NCBI RefSeq assembly: GCF_900110205.1
Contig: NZ_FOCV01000009.1
Coordinates: forward strand, 1 to 64,000
Direction of reading: 5' to 3'
DNA length: 64,000 nucleotides
Source of the DNA: Rhizobium tibeticum
GTDB lineage: Bacteria > Pseudomonadota > Alphaproteobacteria > Rhizobiales > Rhizobiaceae
Of the stretch, positions 24,137 to 32,471 are shown in pieces. The notes below the pieces were generated by a model, which was given only the letters and a program-made list of their open reading frames with translations, had not been told where the DNA came from and did no database searches. Position 1 is the stretch's first letter, and each line of letters begins with the position of its first letter. Position numbers and translations under genes: made by a program.

Positions 24137-24532
24137 CTATGGAGCACCGTTGATTTCGATGATGTTGCGATCGGGATCGAGGAGATAAGCTTGTGGAAAG
24201 CCTGCCGGCCCATTGCGCCTAAGCCGCAACCGCCACGGATCGCCATCAGGCGCATCCTCCCGAAAGCCCTTTGCGATCAGCCCTCGAATACATCCCTCGA
24301 AATCATCGGTGCGGAACGCGAAATGCCCGTCGGCCGTGTCTATGGTCGCCGCACGCCGGAAGGTCCCGGCCGGATTGATGATGATGTGGACCTGCAGCGC
24401 CCCGCAGGCAAACCACGCCCCGTCCGTGCTGAAGGGCGGCCTCTCGATCTGCTCCAGACCGAAGACATTGCGATAGAAGGCGACCGATCGGGCCAGATCC
24501 GTGGCAACGATAGAGACGTGATGCAGCATCAT
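24137..24532 (-). CDS. VOC-family (glyoxalase-like) protein
   Basis: This 131-residue vicinal-oxygen-chelate protein has the paired beta-alpha-beta-beta-beta modules of the glyoxalase/dioxygenase fold. Markers are 'HHVSIVATDLARSVAFYRNV' at the N-terminus, with a potential metal His, and 'AYLLDPDRNIIEINGAP' at the C-terminus, with a metal-binding Glu. The ATG at 24532 follows GGGGGTG by six bases; the open frame extends upstream but without protein-like composition. It lies downstream of the sarcosine oxidase operon on the same strand, 154 bases after soxG, and might be co-transcribed. The substrate is unknown. Confidence 0.8.
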   Translation of the reverse strand: MMLHHVSIVATDLARSVAFYRNVFGLEQIERPPFSTDGAWFACGALQVHIIINPAGTFRRAATIDTADGHFAFRTDDFEGCIRGLIAKGFREDAPDGDPWRLRLRRNGPAGFPQAYLLDPDRNIIEINGAP

Positions 24533-24686
24533 CGAAGACACCCCCGCAACCGTTGCGACTACGCTCCAACACGGGCCGCACGCGATGGTGGATGATGACA
24601 CGAATGACGGCGGCCTTGCAACTCGAAGCCACGTGAGGACGGCACAATAGCACCGTCCCCGATCGGGAGTTCCAAATTGGTGGCGC

Positions 24687-25235
24687 TTAGTGCGCTGCGT
24701 CTTCCGCGCCCTCGGCCAGCAGGCCGAATACGAAATCCGCAAACGAACGCCAGCACTCCACCCGGAATGTATCGTCCTCGGTGCGGAAGAGCACGATCTC
24801 GGCCTTTCCGAACAGCGTGCGCGAGCAGGCGCCTACGGGGAAGATCTCGAGCGACAGATCCTGGGGGCAGCCGGCCGCGATCGTCGCCTCCGCCCCGGGG
24901 CCGGAGACGATGATCGCAACGTTGCGATGCGAGACGTCGGTGGCCGAATGCAGCGCGCTCGATTTGGCGAGCGCACCCATCAGGTCGGCGCCGGACTCGT
25001 CGATAACAAGCCATTCATCCGGGCCGAGCCAAAGGGCGGCACGCCCCCCCTTGCGGCCAGAGGTCTTCGGCGCAGCCGGGACCGTGACGGCAAGGGCGGA
25101 GGAAAGTGCTTTGAGCGATTCCGCCGGGGCGCGAAGCGCCACGCGGCTTGCCGCCGGCGCCGGCGTCAGCCGTACTGTGGCCGAGCCCCCATGACGACCA
25201 GAAAGCACCGACTTGCGAACTGCCGTATCAGCCAT
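24687..25235 (-). CDS. soxG: Sarcosine oxidase gamma subunit
   Basis: This 182-residue protein is the smallest folate-side subunit of heterotetrameric sarcosine oxidase. The GcvT-like segments 'WLGPDEWLVIDE' and 'SHRNVAIIVSGPGAEATIAA' are characteristic. The ATG at 25235 follows a strong GGAAGGAGG site. The gene overlaps the end of soxA by 8 bases, so translation is coupled. It completes the soxB-soxD-soxA-soxG order found across rhizobia. It has no catalytic residues of its own and serves structurally in the complex. Confidence 0.93.
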   Translation of the reverse strand: MADTAVRKSVLSGRHGGSATVRLTPAPAASRVALRAPAESLKALSSALAVTVPAAPKTSGRKGGRAALWLGPDEWLVIDESGADLMGALAKSSALHSATDVSHRNVAIIVSGPGAEATIAAGCPQDLSLEIFPVGACSRTLFGKAEIVLFRTEDDTFRVECWRSFADFVFGLLAEGAEDAAH

Positions 25236-28221
25236 TGATGCGGCCTCCTTCCTTGTCAAAGAACACCAAATCAGTCACCTCTACGGCGATCGTCTTGTCA
25301 GGCATCGGCACGTAGAGCGTCTCGCCCATCCGTGCGCGGCCACCTGCGACCAGCGCGAAAGCGATCGACTTGCCGAGATTTTCGGACCAATAGGACGAGG
25401 TGACGTGGCCGAGCATCGTCATCGGCTTTGGCTCGTTCGGATTGGCGACGATCTGCGCGCCCTCTTCGAGCACGAGCTTCGGATCCTTGGTGACGAGACC
25501 GACCAGCTGCTTGCGGCCTTCCTTCACCAGATCCGGCCGCTTCAGCCCGCGAATGCCGACGAAATCCGTCTTCTTTTTGGAGACGGCCCAGGAAAGACCG
25601 GCATCGTCGGGCGTCACGGTTCCGTCCGTGTCCTGACCGACGATGATGTAGCCCTTCTCGGCACGAAGAACGTGCATCGTCTCGGTGCCGTAGACGCAGG
25701 CGCCGAGCGGCTCGGCATTGGCCCAGACCGCTTCCAGCACCGACTGACCGTAATCGGCCGGCACGTTGATCTCGAAGCCGACTTCACCGGTGAACGACAC
25801 GCGGAAGAGACGCGCCGGCACACCCATGACCGTGCACTCGGCAACGCTCATATGCGGGAAGGCTTCGTTCGATATATCGACGCCTTCCACCAGTGGCGCG
25901 ATGATCTCACGGGCCTTCGGACCCTGCACGGCGATGACGGCCCACTGTTCCGTCACCGAGGTCAGCCACACCTTGAGGTGCGGGAATTCCGTCTGCAGAT
26001 AGTCTTCCATGTGGTGGAGGACGCGCGGCGCACCGCCCGTCGTCGTCGTTACGTGAAAACGATCGTCGGCCAGACGCCCGACGACGCCGTCGTCATAAAC
26101 GAAGCCGTCTTCGCGGGTCATGATGCCATAGCGGCACTTGCCGGGCTTCAGCGTATCCCAGGCATTGGTGTATATCAGGTTCATGAACGCGGCGGCGTCC
26201 GGGCCGACGATCTCGATCTTGCCGAGCGTCGAGGCATCGAACACGCCGGCGACATCGCGCGCCGTCTTGCATTCGCGGGCAACCGCCTGATGCATCGTCT
26301 CGCCGGGACGCGGATAAAACCACGCACGCTTCCAGTTGCCGACATCCTCGAACACCGCGCCATGGGCTTGTTCCCACTCGTGCAGCGGCGTCTTGCGCGT
26401 CGGGTCGAACAGCTCGCCGCGCGAATGGGCGACCAGCGTGCCATAGGTGACAGGCGTATAGGGCGCGCGGAACGTCGTGAGACCGACCTGCGGGATCTCC
26501 TTGCCGAGCATTTCGGCAGCGATCGCCAGGCCGTGCATGTTGGAGAGCTTGCCTTGATCCGACGCCATGCCGTTCGTGGTGAAGCGCTTGATATGCTCGA
26601 TCGAGTGCATGCCCTCTCGCACGGCAAGGCGGATATCCTTGGCGCAGACGTCGTGCTGGAAATCGATGAACGCCTTGGCGCTGGTCTCCGGGCCCGCACC
26701 TTCGGCAGCGCCGATCATGCCGCCGGTCCACTGATGCGCCTGCTGCGACGACAGGCTGATCTTGCCACCCGAGGACTTGCCTGCGGCCTGCGCCATCAGC
26801 TCGCCGGCGGCAAGCGACTCTTCGATCGTCTGCTGCAAATCGTCGGTGCCGTTGCAGGCGCCGACGGAGAGGCAATCCTGTGCATAGGTGCCGGGCAGGA
26901 AACGCTGGGTTTCCGGTTCGAAGGCCACCTTGCCGCGCGACTGCGAGAACAGATGCACCGATGGCGTCCAGCCGGCAGACACCAAGAGCGCATCGACCGC
27001 GATTTTGCGCGGCGAGCCGCCGCCGTTGCGGGCAACGGTCATCGAGGAGATGCGCAGCTTGCCCGAGGTGTTGACCACGGACTGGCCGGCGAGAACGTCG
27101 ATGCCGAGCGAACGGGCTTGGGCAAGAACCTCGCCACCCGGCGCCTGCCTGACATCGACGATCGCGGCGATCTCGACACCGGCACGCTTCAAGTCGAACG
27201 CAGCCTCGTAGGCAGAGTCGTGCGCGGTGTAGACGCCGAGCTTCTGGCCGACAGCAACGCCGTACTGATTGAGATACATGCGCGCGGCCGAGGCCAGCAT
27301 GATGCCCGGACGATCGTTGTTCGGGAATACCATGTGGCGCTCGATCGCGCCGTTGGCGAGGATGACGCGCTTGGCGCGCAGCTGCCACAGACGCTCGCGC
27401 GGCAGGTGGCGGCCCGGGTTTGCGACATGGTCGGTGACGCGTTCGGCGAGACCGACGAAGTTGTGGTTGTAGTAGCCGAAGGCGGTGGTGCGGGTGAGAA
27501 CCTGCACATTGTCCATCGCCTTCAGGCTGGCAACCGTCTTCTGCGCCCACTCATAGCCGTCGAGACCGTCGATCTTGACGCCGCTGTCGTAACGCAGCGC
27601 ACCGCCGACCTCCGCCTGCTCGTCGCACAGAATGACCTTGGCACCGGCATGAGCCGCAGCAAGGGCGGCTGAAAGACCGGCAACGCCGGCACCCACCACC
27701 AGCACGTCGCAATGCGCATAGCGGCTGGCATAGTGATCAGGATCCGCTTCCTTCGGGGCGACGCCGAGACCGGCGGCACGGCGGATCATCGGTTCGTAGA
27801 CATGCTTCCATGCCGCCTTCGGCCACATGAAGGTCTTGTAGTAGAAGCCGGCCGCGAAGAAGGGCGACATCAGGTTGTTGATGCCGCCGATATCGAAGGA
27901 AAGCGACGGGAAGCGGTTCTGCGATTCGACGATCATGCCGTCGAAGACTTCCTGCACCGTAGCACGCACGTTCGGCTGCTTGCGGGCGCTATCGCGCGCA
28001 ACGTCGATCAGCGCGTTCGGCTCTTCGGCACCGGCAGACAGGATGCCGCGTGGGCGATGATACTTGAATGAGCGGCCGACAAGATGGATGTTGTTGGCGA
28101 TCAGCGCCGAGGCGACGGTATCGCCTTCCAGCGCCGTGTAGCTCTTGCCGTCGAAGGTGAAGCGGGCGGTTCTGGCAGGCGTCAGGCGACCCTTGCCTGC
28201 AATACGGTTCGTGCCGCTCAT
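25228..28221 (-). CDS. soxA: Sarcosine oxidase alpha subunit
   Basis: This 997-residue subunit binds NAD+ and tetrahydrofolate. An N-terminal ferredoxin-like 2Fe-2S-type fold ('RFTFDGKSYTALEGDTVASA') is followed by a pyridine nucleotide-disulfide oxidoreductase domain ('DVLVVGAGVAGLSAALAAA'), and a C-terminal GcvT aminomethyltransferase-type half that binds tetrahydrofolate ('FHVTTTTGGAPRVLHHMEDY'). The complex oxidises sarcosine to glycine, passing the methyl carbon to tetrahydrofolate as methylene-THF and releasing peroxide. Its ATG overlaps the soxD stop (ATGA, 28218-28221). The length matches known SoxA (about 970-1000). Confidence 0.96.
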   Translation of the reverse strand: MSGTNRIAGKGRLTPARTARFTFDGKSYTALEGDTVASALIANNIHLVGRSFKYHRPRGILSAGAEEPNALIDVARDSARKQPNVRATVQEVFDGMIVESQNRFPSLSFDIGGINNLMSPFFAAGFYYKTFMWPKAAWKHVYEPMIRRAAGLGVAPKEADPDHYASRYAHCDVLVVGAGVAGLSAALAAAHAGAKVILCDEQAEVGGALRYDSGVKIDGLDGYEWAQKTVASLKAMDNVQVLTRTTAFGYYNHNFVGLAERVTDHVANPGRHLPRERLWQLRAKRVILANGAIERHMVFPNNDRPGIMLASAARMYLNQYGVAVGQKLGVYTAHDSAYEAAFDLKRAGVEIAAIVDVRQAPGGEVLAQARSLGIDVLAGQSVVNTSGKLRISSMTVARNGGGSPRKIAVDALLVSAGWTPSVHLFSQSRGKVAFEPETQRFLPGTYAQDCLSVGACNGTDDLQQTIEESLAAGELMAQAAGKSSGGKISLSSQQAHQWTGGMIGAAEGAGPETSAKAFIDFQHDVCAKDIRLAVREGMHSIEHIKRFTTNGMASDQGKLSNMHGLAIAAEMLGKEIPQVGLTTFRAPYTPVTYGTLVAHSRGELFDPTRKTPLHEWEQAHGAVFEDVGNWKRAWFYPRPGETMHQAVARECKTARDVAGVFDASTLGKIEIVGPDAAAFMNLIYTNAWDTLKPGKCRYGIMTREDGFVYDDGVVGRLADDRFHVTTTTGGAPRVLHHMEDYLQTEFPHLKVWLTSVTEQWAVIAVQGPKAREIIAPLVEGVDISNEAFPHMSVAECTVMGVPARLFRVSFTGEVGFEINVPADYGQSVLEAVWANAEPLGACVYGTETMHVLRAEKGYIIVGQDTDGTVTPDDAGLSWAVSKKKTDFVGIRGLKRPDLVKEGRKQLVGLVTKDPKLVLEEGAQIVANPNEPKPMTMLGHVTSSYWSENLGKSIAFALVAGGRARMGETLYVPMPDKTIAVEVTDLVFFDKEGGRING

Positions 28222-28559
28222 TGTGCCTCTCCTTCGAGCGCTTCGTAGGTCTCGACGGGAGCATGCGGAACGGCGGCTGCGCCGATCTCCGGCTTCGGCT
28301 CGCCTGCCTTGTAGGTCCTGATGAACTTGTCGCTGATCGTGTCACGCGCCGCGTTGAAGAAACGGCCGCATCCATGCTGGTGACGCCAGCGTTCGAAGAT
28401 CAGGCCCTTCGGGTTGTCGCGCAGGAAGAAATATTCCTCGAACGCCTCGTCGGAGATCGAGGCGATGTCGGCGGGGCGGGCGATGTGAGCATCGCCGGCG
28501 CCGCGAAATTCGAGCTCGGAGCGCTCTTCCTGACAGTATGGGCAGTAGATAAGAAGCAT
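28218..28559 (-). CDS. soxD: Sarcosine oxidase delta subunit
   Basis: This 113-residue zinc-binding subunit has its metal ligands in place: C6 and C9 ('YCPYCQEERSELEF') and the 'HQHGCGRFFN' segment with H60 or H62 and C64. The start ATG follows GAGGAC. It lies between soxB (12 bases upstream) and soxA (4-base overlap). Its role is structural in the heterotetramer. Confidence 0.95.
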   Translation of the reverse strand: MLLIYCPYCQEERSELEFRGAGDAHIARPADIASISDEAFEEYFFLRDNPKGLIFERWRHQHGCGRFFNAARDTISDKFIRTYKAGEPKPEIGAAAVPHAPVETYEALEGEAQ

Positions 28560-28571
28560 GATGTCCTCGTG

Positions 28572-29825
28572 TCAGTGCGCGACGGCAGCAGCGGCGGCTT
28601 CGTCGATCAGACGGCCGGTGCGGAAACGGTCCAGCGTCAGGCCAGCATTGAATTTGTGCACCTCGTCGCGAGCGATCAGATGCGCGAAGAGATTGGCCGA
28701 GCCTGGGGTCGCCTTGAAGCCGCCAGTTCCCCAGCCGCAGTTGACGTAGAGCCCCGGAACCGGCGTCTTTGACTGGATCGCCGAACGGTCCGGCGTGTTG
28801 TCGACGATACCACCCCACTGGCGCATCATCTTGACACGGCGGAACATCGGGAACAGCTCGCAGATGGCATCGAGCGTATGGGTGATGATCTGCAACCCGC
28901 CGGTCTGGCTGTAGGAATTGTACTGATCGGTGCCGGCGCCGATGACGAGCTCGCCCTTGTCGGACTGCGAGATATAGGCATGTACCGTGTTCGACATGAC
29001 CACGCAGGGGAAGATCGGCTTCAGCGGTTCTGAGACCAGCGCCTGCAGCGGGCTCGATTGCAGCGGCACGCGCACGTCTGCCATCTTCATGACCGTCGTG
29101 GTGTGGCCGGCCGCCGAAACGCCGACCTTCTTGGCGCCGATGAAGCCGCGACTCGTCTCGACGCCGGTGACGCGCCCGTCCGGGCTGCGGCGGATGCCGG
29201 TCACTTCGCAGTTCTGGATGATGTGGACGCCGCGATCGGAGGCGGCACGGGCATAGCCCCAGGCAACCGCATCATGACGCGCCGTGCCGCCGCGGCGCTG
29301 CAGCGCAGCGCCGTTGATCGGATAGCGGGCGCTGGCGGAGATATCGAGCGGCGGACAATAGGCCTTGGCCTGCTCCGGCGTCAGCCACTCGTTGTCGATG
29401 CCGTAGAGGCGGTTGGCATGGATATGCCGCTTGAAGGATTGCTGGTCGTGCACATTGTGCGACAGCATCATCACGCCGCGCGGCGAATACATCACATTGT
29501 AGTTGAGATCCTGCGACAGGTTTTCCCAGAGCTTCATCGAATGCTCGTAGATGTGCATGCTCTCTTCATAGAGATAGTTCGAGCGGATGATGGTCGTGTT
29601 GCGACCCGTATTACCGCCGCCGAGCCAGCCCTTTTCGAGCACTGCGACATTGGTGATGCCGTGCTCCTTGGCGAGATAATAAGCCGCACCCAGGCCATGT
29701 CCGCCACCGCCGATGATGATGACGTCGTATTCGGCGCGCGGCTCGGGCGAAGCCCATTGCTTGTCCCAGCCCTTGTGGCCTCTCAGGGCCTCCCGTGCCA
29801 CGGCAAAAACCGAGTATCTGCGCAT
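28572..29825 (-). CDS. soxB: Sarcosine oxidase beta subunit
   Basis: This 417-residue flavin subunit carries the sarcosine oxidation site. The N-terminal dinucleotide fold 'YDVIIIGGGGHGLGAAYYLA' binds FAD, and 'GWLGGGNTGRNTTIIRSNYL' is the conserved segment after it. In the known complex a second flavin (FMN) is covalently attached to a histidine of this subunit; I did not assign that residue here. The ATG at 29825 is preceded by GAAGGAG. This is the first gene of the sox operon, transcribed leftward from the intergenic region at about 29.9 kb. Confidence 0.96.
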   Translation of the reverse strand: MRRYSVFAVAREALRGHKGWDKQWASPEPRAEYDVIIIGGGGHGLGAAYYLAKEHGITNVAVLEKGWLGGGNTGRNTTIIRSNYLYEESMHIYEHSMKLWENLSQDLNYNVMYSPRGVMMLSHNVHDQQSFKRHIHANRLYGIDNEWLTPEQAKAYCPPLDISASARYPINGAALQRRGGTARHDAVAWGYARAASDRGVHIIQNCEVTGIRRSPDGRVTGVETSRGFIGAKKVGVSAAGHTTTVMKMADVRVPLQSSPLQALVSEPLKPIFPCVVMSNTVHAYISQSDKGELVIGAGTDQYNSYSQTGGLQIITHTLDAICELFPMFRRVKMMRQWGGIVDNTPDRSAIQSKTPVPGLYVNCGWGTGGFKATPGSANLFAHLIARDEVHKFNAGLTLDRFRTGRLIDEAAAAAVAH

Positions 29826-30461
29826 CCGCCTTCATCTCCTTCGGGGAAAGGTCCCTTCTCGTCGGCCATACAAATCGCAAATCCAAAAGCGGCACAACGT
29901 TTCTTTTGCGACGCGAAGCGGCTTTTGTTTTGACACACAGCAAGAATGAATGAGATCGGGTGTTCTATTCGAAGCAGAGCAAACACCGGCGAAAAACGTC
30001 GGACCGGCCTGTCGCGGCTTCCGGCCGCGCCATCCCTCGTATTTCAGCATGTGTGCACTTACAATTTTTGAGCGCATAGTCCACGCGCTCCGCGAGCGCT
30101 CTTTGCGCGCTGAGGGTCAAGCGTGGGCAGCAGTGGCAACATTCATAAGCCAGACGTCGGCACGCATATAGGAAGATACGTCCGACTTGGCATCAATTGG
30201 AACAGACCGACACGGCATGCGGAGCCTGCTGTGGGGTCATTGGGAGGACGCTCTAACAAAGGAGGAAGCGGCAGCGGTCGGCGTCGATGCCGTCTTTACC
30301 GGCCGAAAGCAGAAGCCCTGACAGGGAAATGGAACCCGCCCGCCGTAGAAATGGGCCCGGGCTCCAACAGATCACGGCGCAGTGATGCTTCCACGGGCCT
30401 GCCTCGACCAGTCCGGTCAAACATGGCCACTGAAAGCCTAGGCAGGCTCTTTTCCATCAAA
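29826..30461. other. Long intergenic region between soxB and the small-gene cluster
   Basis: About 640 bases without a convincing gene. It should contain the leftward sox promoter, but I see no clear -35/-10 pair. A 34-residue frame (30217-30321, plus strand, ATG start, ending GRKQKP) has protein-like composition but no good ribosome site. Longer frames here are rich in Arg/Gly/Pro and look non-coding. Confidence 0.5.
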
Positions 30462-30496
30462 CAAATAAAAAGCCCTCGCGCACTAGGCGCGGGGGC
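30462..30496 (-). terminator. Rho-independent terminator (minus strand)
   Basis: Read leftward, AGCCCCCGCGC and GCGCGAGGGCT pair over 11 positions with one mismatch and a 5-base loop, followed by TTTTTATTT. It starts just past the stop of the 75-residue gene and closes the rpsU-containing transcription unit. Confidence 0.8.
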
Positions 30497-30499
30497 TGT

Positions 30500-30727
30500 T
30501 CAGGAGGACGAAGCCGACTTGCGCGCAGTCCGTCGCTTCTTGACAGGGGCGGCGGCCGGTGGTGCATCGGCCTCCTGCTGCATGCGCAGCGCCCTCAGCT
30601 TTTCCGTCTTCTTTTCGCGAGCGGCGGCTTCTGCCGTAACGATTGCCCTCGCCGTCGTGTCGGTGACGGCCGCCTTGTCGCGCGGTGAGAGCTTAGCCGG
30701 ATTGAAGAGTTCGTCTTTTGAAGTCAT
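30500..30727 (-). CDS. Small conserved-looking hypothetical protein (75 aa)
   Basis: This encodes 75 residues of charged, Ala/Lys-rich sequence with a predicted helical middle ('AREKKTEKLRALRMQQEA') and a basic C-terminus ('PVKKRRTARKS'). I do not recognise a domain. It lies 45 bases downstream of rpsU on the same strand and upstream of a strong terminator, so it is probably co-transcribed with rpsU; a role linked to RNA or the ribosome is only a guess. Its ribosome-binding region is a pure GA dinucleotide repeat (CT x7 on the plus strand, 30731-30744), an unusual arrangement. Confidence 0.65.
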   Translation of the reverse strand: MTSKDELFNPAKLSPRDKAAVTDTTARAIVTAEAAAREKKTEKLRALRMQQEADAPPAAAPVKKRRTARKSASSS

Positions 30728-30772
30728 CTGCTCTCTCTCTCTCTATCTAGAAGGAGTCTGCCAGATGGCAGT

Positions 30773-31012
30773 TCAGCGGGCCGGACGGACTGCCTTCTTC
30801 GGAGCCGGAAGGAGACCTTCACGCTGAAGCTTCTTGCGTGCAAGCTTGCGCTGACGGCGAACCGCCTCGGCCTTTTCGCGGACACGCTTCTCGGACGGCT
30901 TTTCATAAGCGCTGCGCGCCTTGAACTCGCGGAACAGACCTTCACGCTGCATCTTCTTCTTCAGGACGCGGAGCGCCTGGTCGACATTGTTGTCTCGAAC
31001 GAGAACCTGCAA
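30773..31012 (-). CDS. rpsU: 30S ribosomal protein S21 (copy 1)
   Basis: This encodes 79 residues: '[20 protein letters not shown]' then a long basic helix, with the extended tail '[12 protein letters not shown]'. S21 binds the 30S platform and helps start translation. I place the start at the TTG at 31012: AAAGGA lies five bases upstream, and the protein then begins MQVLVRDNN like the second copy. An in-frame ATG at 31027 (MKGKIL...) is the alternative, but it would put the AAAGGA inside the coding region. The gene heads a short minus-strand unit with the 75-residue gene. Confidence 0.9.
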   Translation of the reverse strand: MQVLVRDNNVDQALRVLKKKMQREGLFREFKARSAYEKPSEKRVREKAEAVRRQRKLARKKLQREGLLPAPKKAVRPAR

Positions 31013-31063
31013 AATCTTTCCTTTCATGCGGCAAACTCGTTTGCCGGTTGGTCAGAGTGGAAA

Positions 31064-31351
31064 CTACTTCCGCACCCTGATGCTTGAAGTTTTCAACCAG
31101 GATCCGCCCCGGATATCCGCAGCGGCGTCAACTCTCGGCGTCGGGGATGCCGACTGGTTCACGTCGATATCGCTCTCAAGAATCCGCCGATCGAAGTTTT
31201 CGGTGTCGAATCGAACCCGATACTGCGGGCGACTGCCGTCAGACGGGAGAATCGCCGCGATTATACAAGTCCTGCTCGCCTCTTCGGTACGGACGAAACC
31301 GTCTTTCAGAACGATACTGTCGCCGACAGCGTATGTTGGAATTCGTGCCAT
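31064..31351 (-). CDS. Hypothetical protein (95 aa), between rpsU and cspA
   Basis: This 95-residue protein begins MARIPTYAVGDSIVLKDGFV. The core to about residue 62 looks like a small beta-barrel ('TCIIAAILPSDGSRPQYRVR'), and the C-terminus is poorly ordered. I do not recognise a named family, though the composition is that of a real protein. The ATG at 31351 is taken as the start; an upstream in-frame GTG at 31360 is possible. It lies between the cspA terminator and rpsU on the same strand. A nucleic-acid-associated role would fit its neighbours but is not shown by the sequence. Confidence 0.6.
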   Translation of the reverse strand: MARIPTYAVGDSIVLKDGFVRTEEASRTCIIAAILPSDGSRPQYRVRFDTENFDRRILESDIDVNQSASPTPRVDAAADIRGGSWLKTSSIRVRK

Positions 31352-31387
31352 TTGGTTCACCGAACTGTCTTGATCGTCAAAAGCATA

Positions 31388-31412
31388 AAAGGCCGGGTTT
31401 AACCCCGACCTT
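31388..31412 (-). terminator. Rho-independent terminator after cspA
   Basis: Read leftward, AAGGTCGGGG pairs with the AACCCGGCCTT side over 9-10 positions with one G-T pair, followed by TTTTATG. It lies about 55 bases after the cold-shock gene stop. Confidence 0.75.
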
Positions 31413-31466
31413 CGCCATCAGCTCTCAGCTGCCAGTACATCCGTGGTCAGCCGGGCCGAATGAGAA

Positions 31467-31676
31467 TTAAGCTACGCGCAGGTTGTCAGCAGAATTCTTG
31501 CCGGACTTCTTGTCGCGAACGAGATCATAGCTGATCTTCTGGCCGTCGGACAGATTGCCCAAGCCAGCGCGTTCAACGGCAGAAATGTGAACGAAAACGT
31601 CCGTGCTGCCGTCGTCCGGCTGAATGAAGCCGAAGCCCTTGGTGCTGTTGAACCACTTAACGGTACCTGAATTCAT
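31467..31676 (-). CDS. cspA: Cold-shock protein, CspA family
   Basis: This 69-residue single cold-shock domain carries both RNA-binding motifs: RNP1 '[10 protein letters not shown]' and RNP2 'VFVHISAV'. It begins [14 protein letters not shown], typical of alphaproteobacterial CspA. It acts as an RNA chaperone that melts structure in single-stranded RNA. A strong GAAAGGAG site precedes the ATG. Its long upstream region (to about 32.1 kb) could hold a regulatory 5' leader, as in other csp genes, but no motif was identified. It sits between two S21 genes. Confidence 0.95.
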   Translation of the reverse strand: MNSGTVKWFNSTKGFGFIQPDDGSTDVFVHISAVERAGLGNLSDGQKISYDLVRDKKSGKNSADNLRVA

Positions 31677-32122
31677 AACGATCTCCTTTCAATAGTCGTT
31701 ACTGCCATGCGTTTATTCACAAGGCTAAGATCGATTTTGAGAGGAAATCTGACGGAGCTTCGCGCTCTTTGACAAAGGTCACAACCAACAGTCGATGGCC
31801 TACATATATCGCAAACGGCGGAATAAACAAGGGAAAGAAGCAGGCTATTTGGGTTCGGGCGGATCGCGCAACGCTGATCGGCGGTGCTTCAGGGATACCC
31901 GGTTATGCTGAATGGCAGCCTTTTGAGGGCTCAACAAACCGGCGCCGAGAGGGACAAGACACGGTTTTTTACGGCAAGAACCGCGAGAGCATATGGACTT
32001 CCACCCGCCATTCTGCTATCCGCAACCTCAATCGCAAGGCTCCGGCCGCGCGAACCGTATATTTTTTGCCTCTGGCGCCTTGCCGACGCCGGGACCAACC
32101 AAACCAAAGGAACGTGATTCTC
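31677..32122. other. Divergent intergenic region between cspA and rpsU copy 2
   Basis: About 445 bases that should contain two divergent promoters and possibly a cold-shock leader. I see no supported gene; open frames here are rich in Arg and lack ribosome sites. No clear promoter pair was found by eye, although a TTGACA lies at 31769-31774. Confidence 0.5.
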
Positions 32123-32335
32123 GTGCAGGTACTTGTCCGCGATAACAATGTCGATCAGGCTCTCCGCGCTCTCAAGAAGAAGATGCAGCGCGAAGGTATT
32201 TTCCGCGAAATGAAGATGCGCGACTACTACGAAAAGCCGTCGCAGAAGCGCGCTCGCGAAAAGGCCGAAGCCGTTCGTCGTGTTCGCAAGCTGGCTCGCA
32301 AGCGGGCCCAGCGCGAAGGTATCGTCGCACGCTAA
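32123..32335 (+). CDS. rpsU: 30S ribosomal protein S21 (copy 2)
   Basis: This 70-residue S21 begins at a GTG (32123) giving [20 protein letters not shown], with the basic helical tail ending '[12 protein letters not shown]'. AAAGGA ends 11 bases upstream of this GTG. A GTG at 32114 is too close to that site to be preferred. It differs from copy 1 in the middle ('[15 protein letters not shown]' against '[15 protein letters not shown]') and lacks its proline/lysine tail. Two S21 paralogues on opposite strands, 1.1 kb apart around cspA, suggest differential use, for example by temperature. Confidence 0.92.
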   Translation: MQVLVRDNNVDQALRALKKKMQREGIFREMKMRDYYEKPSQKRAREKAEAVRRVRKLARKRAQREGIVAR

Positions 32336-32374
32336 GCGTAGCTGTCGTTATTTCGACGTTTTCAGATGCATGTT

Positions 32375-32406
32375 GGCGGGGGCGATCTATTCGCCACCGC
32401 CTTTTT
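32375..32406 (+). terminator. Rho-independent terminator after rpsU copy 2
   Basis: GGCGGGGGCGA (32375-32385) pairs with TCGCCACCGCC (32391-32401) with one mismatch, followed by TTTTT. It lies 40 bases after the S21 stop. Confidence 0.85.
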
Positions 32407-32471
32407 AATTTGCTGCTAAAGCTTGCCCGTCCTTGAAACGGACCGGCTGCACCGGGGGAAAACGAGCCCGC

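Noticed and set aside
30435..30453. Short AGCCT/AGGCT hairpin followed by TTTT
   Set aside because: The stem is only five bases and no plus-strand gene precedes it.
30123..30827. Plus-strand open frame across the sox/rpsU gap
   Set aside because: It is Arg/Gly/Ser-rich, runs antisense through the 75-residue gene and into rpsU, and passes through a terminator.
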